This document shows, piece after piece, positions 35,095 through 43,422 of a DNA stretch of 64,000 nucleotides. The stretch spans positions 124,001 through 188,000 of the forward strand of contig CAVRJA010000009.1 in assembly GCA_963721405.1 (NCBI GenBank). The letters run 5' to 3'. The position numbers were made by a program, and so were the translations under genes. How positions within the stretch are numbered: position 1 is the stretch's first letter; every line of letters begins with the position of its first letter. The notes under the pieces are model-generated. The model saw only the letters and a list, made by a program, of their open reading frames with translations. It searched no databases and was not told where the DNA came from. Origin of the DNA: JAFNAG01 sp963721405. GTDB taxonomy: Bacteria > Acidobacteriota > UBA6911.

Positions 35095-36972
35095 CTAACG
35101 TTTCACGACCTGCAGCTCGATGTTCGACGGATACCGCGCCGAACGGTAGATCCTCTGGGTAGCTTTTTGGAAATCATCCGGCCCTGCCAGAAATATGTTC
35201 GGCACAAATTTCTGAGGATTTCTGTCGATCAGCGGAAACCAGGTGCTTTGGACCTGGACCATGATCCGATGGCCCTTCAGGAACGTGTAGTCGTTGGAGT
35301 GCAAATCGATGGTGAACTCCGCCGGTTGGTTGGGAACGAGTGCTTGCGGTTTTTCAAAGCCCCTGCGAAATCGTCCGCGAAACACCTCGTTGGCAATCAT
35401 CAGCTGGTAGCCGGCCATTCTGGGGTCGTCGGGAAATGCTTCCGGATAGATATCGATAAGTTTAACGATCCAGTCGCTGTCGGTGCCGGTCGTCGATGCG
35501 TACAGGTGTGCGACGATATTCCCGGCGATGGTCAGGTCTTGGGCCAGCGGTTCCGTCGACCAGGCTGCCGTGTCCGGACGCAGGTGCACAAAGCGCTGGT
35601 CCTCCAACAGCCACGTCGACCATGTGCTTCCGGGGCCGTAGGTGGGCTGAATCGGGCGCCGCCGATAGGGAACCGGGTGTGCGGGATCAGAGACATAGCT
35701 GTCGTACTCATCCTTCGCGCCGCCGCTTGGCATCTCGAATGCAAGGCGGCCGTCTTCACGGAAATAGACCTTCTGATTGACGGCATCTTTCTGCGGCGGC
35801 CAAGCGTTCCAGGTCTTCCATTGGTTTGAGCCGGTTTCGAAGCTCATGGCCTCGGTGAGCGGCAGCTTGCCCGTGTCCTTCAGCCAGTAATCAAACCACG
35901 CCCGCTGGATGTTTTCGCGGAAATACTGGCTGGTATTGGAACCGAAAGAAAGGGGCCCGAGCCGGCTGCCGTCGGCACGGGCCCAGCCGCCGTGGTTCCA
36001 CGGACCCACGACCAGGTAATTCAAATGGCGGCTGTCGTTCTTTTCGAGCAGCTCGTAAATCTTCATCGGGCCGTAGAAGTCCTCCTGATCCCACCAGCCC
36101 GCCACGTTGAGGTTGGGCACGGAGAGCTGCAGATTTCTCAGGTAGCGCGGAAACGCTTGTTTCTGCCAGAATTCGTCGTAGTTCGGATGGGCCACGAAAT
36201 CATTCCAGGTGGGAATCTTTTCGTGAAAATAGAGCCTGTTGGCGTTTCCCAGCGGGCCCAGCCGCAAATACCATTCGAAGGTGTCCGCGATATCGAAAGG
36301 AAACAAATAATTGGTTTTGTCGGTCTCCAGTTCGGCGGCGTATTCAAAGCCGTAGCTGAGGCGAAAAGCACCGTTGTGGTGGAAATCGTCCCCCAGGAAC
36401 ATGTCCGCGGGGGAAGCCTGCTCCGAAGCAGCCCGGAGCGCCGGGTGTGGCTCTAGCAATCCCATCATTGTCAGCCAGCCGCCATAAGAGACGCCGAGAA
36501 GGCCGGCGCGCCCGTTGTGGTTGGGGATATTCCTGATCAGCCAATCAATGGTATCGAACGTGTCAGTGCCTTCATCGATCGATTTGGCATCGCCGCGATC
36601 GCGCGGCGGACGCTGCATGACGAACCGGCCTTCGGACTGGAAACGTCCGCGGATATCCTGGAACACGAAAATGAAGCCCTCGGGAATCAGTTCACGGTAG
36701 CTGCCGAGTGTGCGCGAGAATCCCTGGCTGTCGTCATTGACACCGTATGGAGTGCGTGTGATCAGAAACGGGAGTGCGCCGGCGGGGTTCTTCGGAATGC
36801 AGACCTCGGTGTGCAGCCGCACACCATCGCGCATCGGGATCATGACTTCCGATCGGGTAAAAATCTGACTGTAATCAGGTGCGCCCTGGGTCGTGCCGGG
36901 CCGCGAGCCAAAAGCAAAGCCGAAAACCAGCCCGCACAACATCGGCGCAGCAATCAGTTTCTTCGTTCTCAT
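35095..36972 (-). CDS. CocE/NonD-family (X-Pro dipeptidyl-peptidase type) hydrolase
   Basis: A 625-residue protein with signal-like N-terminus (LIAAPMLCGLVFGFAFG). The N-terminal alpha/beta hydrolase begins IPMRDGVRLHTEVCIPKN and has nucleophile Ser162 in GLLGVSYGGWLTMMG. A helical cap follows, then the C-terminal jelly-roll (about 400-625, DLTIAGNIVAHLYASTTGTD). The family includes cocaine esterase, glutaryl-7-ACA acylase and Xaa-Pro dipeptidyl-peptidases. An exported peptidase or acylase role suits the neighbourhood, but the substrate cannot be fixed. The ATG at 36972 has GGGGGAA upstream. Confidence 0.9.
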   Translation of the reverse strand: MRTKKLIAAPMLCGLVFGFAFGSRPGTTQGAPDYSQIFTRSEVMIPMRDGVRLHTEVCIPKNPAGALPFLITRTPYGVNDDSQGFSRTLGSYRELIPEGFIFVFQDIRGRFQSEGRFVMQRPPRDRGDAKSIDEGTDTFDTIDWLIRNIPNHNGRAGLLGVSYGGWLTMMGLLEPHPALRAASEQASPADMFLGDDFHHNGAFRLSYGFEYAAELETDKTNYLFPFDIADTFEWYLRLGPLGNANRLYFHEKIPTWNDFVAHPNYDEFWQKQAFPRYLRNLQLSVPNLNVAGWWDQEDFYGPMKIYELLEKNDSRHLNYLVVGPWNHGGWARADGSRLGPLSFGSNTSQYFRENIQRAWFDYWLKDTGKLPLTEAMSFETGSNQWKTWNAWPPQKDAVNQKVYFREDGRLAFEMPSGGAKDEYDSYVSDPAHPVPYRRRPIQPTYGPGSTWSTWLLEDQRFVHLRPDTAAWSTEPLAQDLTIAGNIVAHLYASTTGTDSDWIVKLIDIYPEAFPDDPRMAGYQLMIANEVFRGRFRRGFEKPQALVPNQPAEFTIDLHSNDYTFLKGHRIMVQVQSTWFPLIDRNPQKFVPNIFLAGPDDFQKATQRIYRSARYPSNIELQVVKR

Positions 36973-37278
36973 TCGAATTTCCCCCGGGAATGAAACGAAA
37001 TGTCTCCAGATGTAAACCCTGACTTCCTTGAACGATCACCTTGCCGGACAGAATAGCATCCAAGCATGGCAAAGTCAGTGTGAAACCAAGCCCTGGGAAG
37101 TCGCGTAGGAGGGAGCCCCGGCGGAGATTTAGCTCAAACCAATTATTCGCCGAACGCACGCTGCCGTTCCGGTGTAAGATCCGCGGCAGGAACGCAACCT
37201 CAGGGGATGACCCAATGTAATGCCGGCAAAAAGCCGCATCATCCCCGGGGCGAGGCGCATATCTCAAAGGGAGGGCCC
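36973..37278. other. Divergent intergenic region, no gene seen
   Basis: About 306 bp between the CocE-type and amidohydrolase genes, which diverge. It must hold both promoters, but I cannot pick convincing boxes. The amidohydrolase frame is open back to 37207, but the lipoprotein-like signal and ribosome site place the start at 37279. Confidence 0.5.
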
Positions 37279-38961
37279 ATGCTGCTGAAAATCGTGTCGG
37301 GTCTCGTTGCCGGATCGCTGCTCTTTCTCACTGTGTGCGCAGCGGCGTGCCGGGAGTCTCCGCGCGCCGACCGGGTTTTTTTCAACGGTCACATCGTCAC
37401 AATGAGCACTGCTCTTCCCGAAGCCACCTCTATTGCCGTGGCGGACGGAAGGATCGTCGCAACGGGCTCTAATGATCAGGTGCGGCGCACCTATCCCAAT
37501 GCCGCCACGGAAGACCTTCACGGACAAACCGTCATGCCCGGGATCGTAGAATCGCATGTCCACCTGCTCAGTCTCGGCCAGAGTTTCCTCGAACTGAATA
37601 TCGAAGGGATCAGGACCCCGGAGGAGGTCGCGCAGAAGGTGAAGGAACGCATGGCACAGACGCCGGCGGGCGAGTGGATCACCGGATGGGGATGGGACGA
37701 GGGCGCATGGGCAAGAAGCTATCCGACCAACGAAAGACTGAACCAGGCAGCCCCCGATAACCCGGTGTGGCTCCGGGGACTGCACGGTTTCGCCGGCTGG
37801 GCCAATGCGAAAGCCCTGGAGATTGCTGGCATCGGACCCAGTACTCCGAATCCGCCCAACGGGGAGATTATCAAGGATCCGAAGACCGGGAAGCCTACAG
37901 GCATCCTCAAAAATGACGCACAGGGATTGCTGACGCGCCACATCCCGCCCATGACGCCGGCTAAGGTGGAAAAGGCCCTGACGCTCGCGGGGCAGGAATG
38001 CCTGCAATACGGCCTGACGACGGTTCACGATGCCAACGTGACGAGGCCTGTCCTGGACGCGCTCCGCTCGCTCGCAGCCAAACGGCAACTGAAGAGCCGG
38101 GTTTACGTGATGCTCGATGCCACCGACGGGGATCTGATCGAGCCGTTTCTGCAACGCGGACCCCAGATCGACCCGGCACACTGGCTGACGATCCGATGCA
38201 TCAAGATCTTCGCTGACGGTGCGCTGGGCTCACGTGGCGCGGCACTGTTCGAGCCTTATTCCGACGCTCCCGGCACCCGCGGCCAGTTGACTACCTCTCA
38301 GGAAGACATATATAAACTGACGGCGCGGGCGTTGAAAGCAGGGCTGCAGGTCGCCGTTCATGCCATCGGGGACCGTGCCAACCGGATCACCCTCGATGCC
38401 TTCGAAGCCGCGCTCCGGGACGTGCCCCAGGCGAAGGATCACAGACTGCGCGTGGAACACGCGCAGGTGGTTGCCCTGGAGGACATTCCACGCTTCAAGC
38501 ATCTGGGCGTGATCTCCAGCATGCAGCCGCCGCATTGCACTTCCGACATGCCGTGGGCGGAAACCCGTGTCGGCCCCGAACGCATCAAGGGAGCGTATGC
38601 CTGGAGATCGTTTTTAAATGCGGGCGTCCGCGTGCCGCTCAATTCTGATTTCCCGGGCGAAACACCGAATCCGTTCTGGGGGATGTACGCGGCCGAGACA
38701 CGGCAATCTCCCGACGGCAAGCCATCCGGCGGCTGGCGCACGGAGCAGTGCCTCACGAGAAGAGAAGTCCTGCGCGCTTATACCGTCGAGTCCGCCTATG
38801 CGGGATTTGATGAAGGCGTCCTGGGGCAAATCGCTCCCGGCATGCTGGCCGACTTCATTGTGCTCTCGGACAACATCCTGACGGTTCCGCCACGAAACCT
38901 CCTGTCGCTTAAAGTAGAACGAACCTACGTAGGAGGAAATCTCGTGTACAACCGGCAATAG
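37279..38961 (+). CDS. Exported amidohydrolase, YtcJ-like
   Basis: About 560 residues. The N-terminus (LLFLTVCAAACRESPRAD) looks like a lipoprotein signal with cysteine after AAA. The amidohydrolase_3 fold follows: RVFFNGHIVTM, then the metal motif HVH in GIVESHVHLLSLG, EWITGWGWDEG, a later His pair in VAVHAIGDRANR and LRVEHAQVV, and NSDFPGETPNPFWGMYAA. The substrate of YtcJ-like enzymes (formamides or other amides) is usually unknown, and none can be assigned here. The ATG at 37279 follows AAAGGGAGGG. An exported cell-envelope location would fit the neighbouring peptide and amide hydrolases. Confidence 0.87.
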   Translation: MLLKIVSGLVAGSLLFLTVCAAACRESPRADRVFFNGHIVTMSTALPEATSIAVADGRIVATGSNDQVRRTYPNAATEDLHGQTVMPGIVESHVHLLSLGQSFLELNIEGIRTPEEVAQKVKERMAQTPAGEWITGWGWDEGAWARSYPTNERLNQAAPDNPVWLRGLHGFAGWANAKALEIAGIGPSTPNPPNGEIIKDPKTGKPTGILKNDAQGLLTRHIPPMTPAKVEKALTLAGQECLQYGLTTVHDANVTRPVLDALRSLAAKRQLKSRVYVMLDATDGDLIEPFLQRGPQIDPAHWLTIRCIKIFADGALGSRGAALFEPYSDAPGTRGQLTTSQEDIYKLTARALKAGLQVAVHAIGDRANRITLDAFEAALRDVPQAKDHRLRVEHAQVVALEDIPRFKHLGVISSMQPPHCTSDMPWAETRVGPERIKGAYAWRSFLNAGVRVPLNSDFPGETPNPFWGMYAAETRQSPDGKPSGGWRTEQCLTRREVLRAYTVESAYAGFDEGVLGQIAPGMLADFIVLSDNILTVPPRNLLSLKVERTYVGGNLVYNRQ

Positions 38962-39009
38962 ACACCGGCCTGCCGCAGACGGGAGACGCTAATCCGGGCT
39001 TTTCATGAG

Positions 39010-39056
39010 GAGGATTACGAGATGTCCTCGACTGTCGGACATTGAGTCGTTAAGGG
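39010..39056. repeat. Partial copy of the CCCTTAAC/GTTAAGGG repeat
   Basis: The stretch contains GAGGATTACGAGATGTCC and GTCGGACATTGAG and ends in CGTTAAGGG at 39048-39056. It is in the orientation of the copy at 53136-53196 and opposite to the one at 29178-29248. The left palindrome end is lost. It lies 44 bp upstream of the Asp-box gene. Confidence 0.8.
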
Positions 39057-39099
39057 AAGGTTTGGGAAATTTTAGTCCAGGAATTGCACAGGAGGCAGC

Positions 39100-41826
39100 A
39101 TGATTTTCAGGTATTCCAGATTGCCTTTGCAGGCCATGGTGATAATGACGTTGCTCGTATCCGGCACCGCCCAGGTTGCGGATCGTTTCGACGCCGATTT
39201 ACTCAAACACTTCACCTACCGGAACCTTGGACCGTTCCGTGCCGGCTCCTGGGTGACCAGTTTCGCGGTTCCTGCAGTTCCGGCGCGCGATCATCTGTAC
39301 ACGTTCTACGTGGGGACCCGCAACGGCGGTGTCTGGAAGACCGTGAACGGGGGCACGACCTTTGAGCCCGTCTTCGACGATCAGCCCAAACTTTCGATCG
39401 GCGACATCGCTGTGGCTCCTGCGGATGCAAATTTCGTATACGTCGGCACGGGGGAAGCGTACTGCGCGCGCTCGTCGCACGCCGGAGACGGCATGTACAA
39501 ATCGGCAGATGCCGGCAAGACCTGGACCCACATCGGGCTGGAGGACACCCAACACATCGCCCGCATCATCGTTCACCCGAGGAATCCCGACGTGGTCTAT
39601 GTGGCCGCCATGGGCCACCTGTTCAGCGACAACTCCGAACGCGGGGTGTTTCGCACCACCAACGGAGGCAAGACCTGGGAGAAGGTCCTGTTCATCAGCG
39701 ACAAGGTCGGCGCGGTCGACCTGAGCATGGTGGAGTCCGACCCGAATGTCCTCTACGCGGCTACGTATGATAAGGTCCGGCTCCCCTGGCACTATGAGAT
39801 CGGCGGGCCGGGGAGCGCAATTCACCGGACCGTTGATGGGGGCAAGACCTGGACTCGTCTCGGCGGCGGGCTTCCCACGGGCCGCATCGGGCGGATCGGC
39901 CTCGACGTCTTCCAGAAAAGCCCCAACATCCTCTATGCCGTGGTCGAAAACGCAAATCCGCGCGCGGCCACGCCCGAGGAGGCGGAGCAGGACAAGACCC
40001 GCGGGGGCCGGCCCCGGGCCCGCACGTTCGGGAACGAAGTCTACCGCACGGACGATGCCGGCAAGTCCTGGCGCAAAGTCAACACCGGGTACGAAGCTGC
40101 GCTGGACAAGGCGCCCTATTCGTTCAATCAGCTGCGCCTGGATCAATTTGATCCCAATACGGTCTACATCACCGGGCAATCGCTCTATAGCACGAACGAC
40201 GGCGGCAAGACCTGGAAGGGCACGACCTGGCCCTCTGACGGTGTCATGCCCAATGCGTTTGGCGACTGGCGGTGCATGTGGGTGGATCCGCAGGACCCGA
40301 ACCGGCTTCTGTTCGGAAGCGACGGCGGCGTGAACATTTCCTACGACCGCGGCAAGACCTCCTACCATGCCTATAACATTCCGCTCGGCGAGTTCTACGC
40401 CATCGGCGTCGACATGGAGGATCCTTACAACATCTATGGCGGCCTGCAGGACCACGACTCGTGGAAGGGCCCGTCAAACGGCTGGGCCGGACAGATCGCG
40501 CTTTCGGACTGGGTCACTGTCGGCGGCGGCGACGGGATGTACAACCAGGTCGACCCATTGGACAGCCGCTGGGTATACAACAACCGCGAATTCGGCGCCA
40601 TGTGGCGGCTGGATCAGAAGACCGGTGTCGAAACCCCGATCCAGCCGAGACTTCCGGCAAGGGCGGAAGCCTTGCGTTTCAACTGGACGCCGCCGATCCA
40701 TCTTTCACCCCACAATCCGGCCATCGTGTATGTCGGCGCGCAGGTGCTCTTCCGGTCGTTCGACCGGGGCGATCATTGGGAAGAGATCAGTCCGGATCTC
40801 ACGACGAACGACAAGTCCAGGCAGGGAGGGGCTGGGAACATCACTTTCTGCACGATCTTCTCGCTCTCGGAATCGCCCGTCAAGCCGGGCGTTATCTGGG
40901 TCGGCACGGACGACGGGAAGGTTCAGGTAACACGGGACGGCGGCGCCACGTGGCTCGACCGGACGGCTAAAGTAGCCGCGGCTGGAGGACCGCCTGATTT
41001 CTGGGTGAGCCGCGTTTTCGCCTCGCCCCACGATGCCGGAACGGCCTTCGTGTCCAAATCGGGGGTGCGGTTTGACGACTACCGCGCGTGTCTTTATAAG
41101 ACGACCGATTACGGCGAAACCTGGAATTCCATCGCCGGGAATCACCCGAATGACAAGAGCATCAATGTGGTGATCCAGGATCGCAAGAACCCAGGCCTGC
41201 TGTTTGTCGGGACCGAGCAGGGCGTTTATGTCACGATCGACGGCGGCGCCAGATGGCTGCCGCTCAAAAACAACATGCCCTGGGTCAAAGTGACCGACCT
41301 CGTCATCCATGCGCGTGAGAACGACCTCGTCGTCGGCACCTACGGCAGAGGCTTGTGGGTCACGGACATCACCCCGCTCCAGGAGATGAAGGCAGGCGTG
41401 CCGGCGGAAGACGCGTACCTGTTCGACATCGAGCCGCGCACCCAGCGGCTGTACGGTGGCATCGGCAACTACCAGCTCCTGGGCGACAGCCATCTGTTTA
41501 CGCCCAACGAACCCAATGCGGTCGTCATCAATTATTACCTCAAGAACAAAGCTTCCGGGCCGGTTCGAATCACGGTCGCGAATCCCTATGGCCAGATTCT
41601 GGCCGAACTCAAAGGCAGTGAGAAAGCCGGCATCGACTCTGTCCAGTGGGACATGAGGAGTCGATCCGCGGGCGCGCGGGGAGGAGGGATGGGCGGGACC
41701 ATGGTTGATCCCGGCGAATATGTCGTGACCCTGGAAGCGGAGGGAAGGAAGCTGACGAAGAAGGCCATCATCCGCTATCGCCAGGGCTGGACTGTCGGAG
41801 CCGTGCCGGTGATTATTCAAAAATAG
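39100..41826 (+). CDS. Secreted Asp-box (VPS10/sortilin-like) beta-propeller protein
   Basis: A 908-residue paralogue of the proteins at 6539 and 10331. A signal-like N-terminus (LPLQAMVIMTLLVSGTAQ) precedes FTYRNLGPFRAGSWVTSFAV and repeated Asp-boxes (GGVWKTVNGGTTF, GMYKSADAGKTW, GVFRTTNGGKTW, STNDGGKTW, TRDGGATW). The C-terminus has a short beta-sandwich (NYYLKNKASGPVRITVANPY) with a Gly-rich hinge SAGARGGGMGG, ending where the 10331 protein also ends. AGGAGG stands 4 bases before the ATG. The amidohydrolase lies just upstream on the same strand, separated by a repeat fragment. No catalytic residues can be named. Confidence 0.87.
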   Translation: MIFRYSRLPLQAMVIMTLLVSGTAQVADRFDADLLKHFTYRNLGPFRAGSWVTSFAVPAVPARDHLYTFYVGTRNGGVWKTVNGGTTFEPVFDDQPKLSIGDIAVAPADANFVYVGTGEAYCARSSHAGDGMYKSADAGKTWTHIGLEDTQHIARIIVHPRNPDVVYVAAMGHLFSDNSERGVFRTTNGGKTWEKVLFISDKVGAVDLSMVESDPNVLYAATYDKVRLPWHYEIGGPGSAIHRTVDGGKTWTRLGGGLPTGRIGRIGLDVFQKSPNILYAVVENANPRAATPEEAEQDKTRGGRPRARTFGNEVYRTDDAGKSWRKVNTGYEAALDKAPYSFNQLRLDQFDPNTVYITGQSLYSTNDGGKTWKGTTWPSDGVMPNAFGDWRCMWVDPQDPNRLLFGSDGGVNISYDRGKTSYHAYNIPLGEFYAIGVDMEDPYNIYGGLQDHDSWKGPSNGWAGQIALSDWVTVGGGDGMYNQVDPLDSRWVYNNREFGAMWRLDQKTGVETPIQPRLPARAEALRFNWTPPIHLSPHNPAIVYVGAQVLFRSFDRGDHWEEISPDLTTNDKSRQGGAGNITFCTIFSLSESPVKPGVIWVGTDDGKVQVTRDGGATWLDRTAKVAAAGGPPDFWVSRVFASPHDAGTAFVSKSGVRFDDYRACLYKTTDYGETWNSIAGNHPNDKSINVVIQDRKNPGLLFVGTEQGVYVTIDGGARWLPLKNNMPWVKVTDLVIHARENDLVVGTYGRGLWVTDITPLQEMKAGVPAEDAYLFDIEPRTQRLYGGIGNYQLLGDSHLFTPNEPNAVVINYYLKNKASGPVRITVANPYGQILAELKGSEKAGIDSVQWDMRSRSAGARGGGMGGTMVDPGEYVVTLEAEGRKLTKKAIIRYRQGWTVGAVPVIIQK

Positions 41827-42010
41827 AACTTGCAGCAATCCTTTTCGGATGCGAAAGGGGAAACAGGTTGGACGATGATCGATCTGCTGAAATTCCGGAT
41901 TTTCGACAGATTGGCCGGGCTCGCAACTGCAGCATATGGAATCCGGGTGCGGGGCTCCGCCCGGCGACGAAGTTTTCCATTCCCCAATTTTCAGTCTGCA
42001 TTCGGGGGGT

Positions 42011-42037
42011 GAGTCATGATAGGATTCATTATGACTC
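42011..42037. promoter_or_regulatory. Palindromic operator candidate for VapBC-1
   Basis: GAGTCAT (42011-42017) and ATGACTC (42031-42037) are perfect 7-bp arms about a 13-bp centre, 27 bp before the antitoxin ATG. A TATGAT -10-like box follows at 42042-42047. Ribbon-helix-helix VapB proteins usually bind such sites to repress their own operon. Confidence 0.55.
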
Positions 42038-42064
42038 TTTTTATGATGACTGGAACGAATCGAA

Positions 42065-42328
42065 ATGAAACAACTATCGCTGCGCGGTTTTGATCCTGAG
42101 CTGGAAAAGCGCATCCGCGACATCGCGAGAAAAGAGGGGGTTTCTCTGAACCGTGCCACTCTGCGGCTGCTTCGCAAAGGGGCGGGGCTCGAAAACTCCG
42201 GAAAGTCTGAGGCCACTGTCGGCAATTCCCTGGATCATCTGATTGGGAAATGGTCTTCCGAGGAGGAGAGAGAATTTCTCCAAAGCATCGAGCCGCTGGA
42301 ACAAATCGACCGGTCGTTCTGGAAATGA
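42065..42328 (+). CDS. VapB-type antitoxin (ribbon-helix-helix)
   Basis: An 87-residue protein. The N-terminal MKQLSLRGFDPELEKRIRDI and VSLNRATLRLLRKGAG fit a ribbon-helix-helix DNA-binding domain of the FitA/VapB kind. The C-terminal half (EEREFLQSIEPLEQIDRSFWK) is the likely toxin-wrapping tail. Its stop overlaps the toxin start by 4 bp (ATGA), typical of coupled toxin-antitoxin operons. No clear Shine-Dalgarno sequence precedes the ATG. Confidence 0.85.
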   Translation: MKQLSLRGFDPELEKRIRDIARKEGVSLNRATLRLLRKGAGLENSGKSEATVGNSLDHLIGKWSSEEEREFLQSIEPLEQIDRSFWK

Positions 42329-42714
42329 GACTACTTCTCGATACCAACGCCTACGCGGCCTTGATGCGGGGGCACGCCGGCGTAGCGGGTCGAGTCCGCC
42401 GCGCCGAGCAGGTCCTACTGTCTGCCGTAGTAGCCGGGGAACTGATGTTCGGTTTCCGGAACGGATCGCGTTACGAACAAAACATGCGGGACCTCGAGGA
42501 TTTCCTCGACAATCGCCACGTCGAATTGCTTCCCGTATCATTTACCACTGCAGACCGTTTCGGGCGGATTGCCGCCTCGCTCCGTCGAAAAAGGAAAGCC
42601 ATGCCGACCAATGACATCTGGATTGCCGCCCAGACGATCGAATCCGGGGCAGAGCTCCTGTCGTCTGACCGCCACTTTGAATGGATCGACGGCCTGATCT
42701 GGACCCGCCCATAG
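42325..42714 (+). CDS. vapC: VapC-type PIN-domain toxin
   Basis: A 129-residue PIN-domain RNase. The acidic residues that hold magnesium are visible: Asp in MRLLLDTNAYAALM, Glu in VVAGELMFGF, and Asp in MPTNDIWIAAQTIE, with a further Asp in LLSSDRHFEWI. VapC toxins cut tRNA or rRNA when the antitoxin is degraded. The open frame reaches back to 42250, but the ATG at 42325 overlapping the antitoxin stop is the natural start. It is the first of three VapBC modules here, each of a different sequence type. Confidence 0.9.
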   Translation: MRLLLDTNAYAALMRGHAGVAGRVRRAEQVLLSAVVAGELMFGFRNGSRYEQNMRDLEDFLDNRHVELLPVSFTTADRFGRIAASLRRKRKAMPTNDIWIAAQTIESGAELLSSDRHFEWIDGLIWTRP

Positions 42715-42836
42715 CACAGTTCCCGAACCGGCCGGCACTTTTATCCGGCTTTCCCCTACGATCCTCCGAATCCTGCGCATGCTCACGCCGGGCGCGTACC
42801 TGCCGCGCTTCTTCATTCAATATCCGCCACGATGAT

Positions 42837-43109
42837 TGAATCGCCATGAATTCGAGATCGTGGGCGTCGCGCCACTGGTGTCCAACGGCCTGTCCATCAA
42901 CGGTATGGTGCCGAGCGCCATGTGGGTGCCACTCGCATCCGTCCCGCATGTTGCTACGGCCGCTTTTCGTTCGGCTATTACCCGCGGTCGACCCGGGAGT
43001 TCTGACCGCCGTGCCGGTACTGATGCTGCTCGCCGGTATCGTGGCCTGCTACCTGCCTGCCGGGCGCGCGGCTCGTGTCGATCCGAACATTGCCCTGAAG
43101 GTGTTATAG
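42837..43109 (+). pseudogene. Remnant of an ADOP-type ABC transporter permease
   Basis: Two frames carry fragments in the right order. First, HEFEIVGVAPLVSNGLS then PSAMWVPLASVPH, as in the periplasmic domain of MacB/ADOP permeases. Then, in another frame, VPVLMLLAGIVACYLPAGRA and ARVDPNIALKVL followed by a stop, the usual C-terminal end. The FtsX membrane domain between them is almost wholly missing. It is an internally deleted, frameshifted remnant. A relative with intact ends lies at 63041-64000. Confidence 0.75.
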
Positions 43110-43262
43110 CCGACAAGGGGACGGTTGCCTGATCGGCAGAATGCGGGGACCCGGCATGGGCATGTCCGCCCTCCGCGCCTCCCTGCTTCCACAGGGAAGG
43201 TCCATCTCCTATTTCCGGCCCAGCCTAATCATATTCGATTGCCAAAAAGAGGGCCTCTCCCT

Positions 43263-43318
43263 GACTCCTGGCTCCAGACTCCTGACTCCTGGCTCCTGAC
43301 TCCTGGCTCCAGACTCCC
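43263..43318. repeat. CTGACTC heptamer tandem array
   Basis: Eight back-to-back heptamers of the form G[A/G]CTCC[T/A/C] (GACTCCT, GGCTCCA, GACTCCT, GACTCCT, GGCTCCT, GACTCCT, GGCTCCA, GACTCCC). It lies in the 313-bp gap before the second S9 peptidase. The same word family occurs at 33723-33757. The rest of the gap shows nothing recognisable. Confidence 0.85.
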
Positions 43319-43422
43319 TATTCAAATATGTTGCGCCACGCCACGTGTGATACTAATCTGCTGGCCGCGGCTCAGCCGGGCCGCCTAGTTTCCAGGTCTA
43401 TCCTGCATATGGAGAAATAGCC

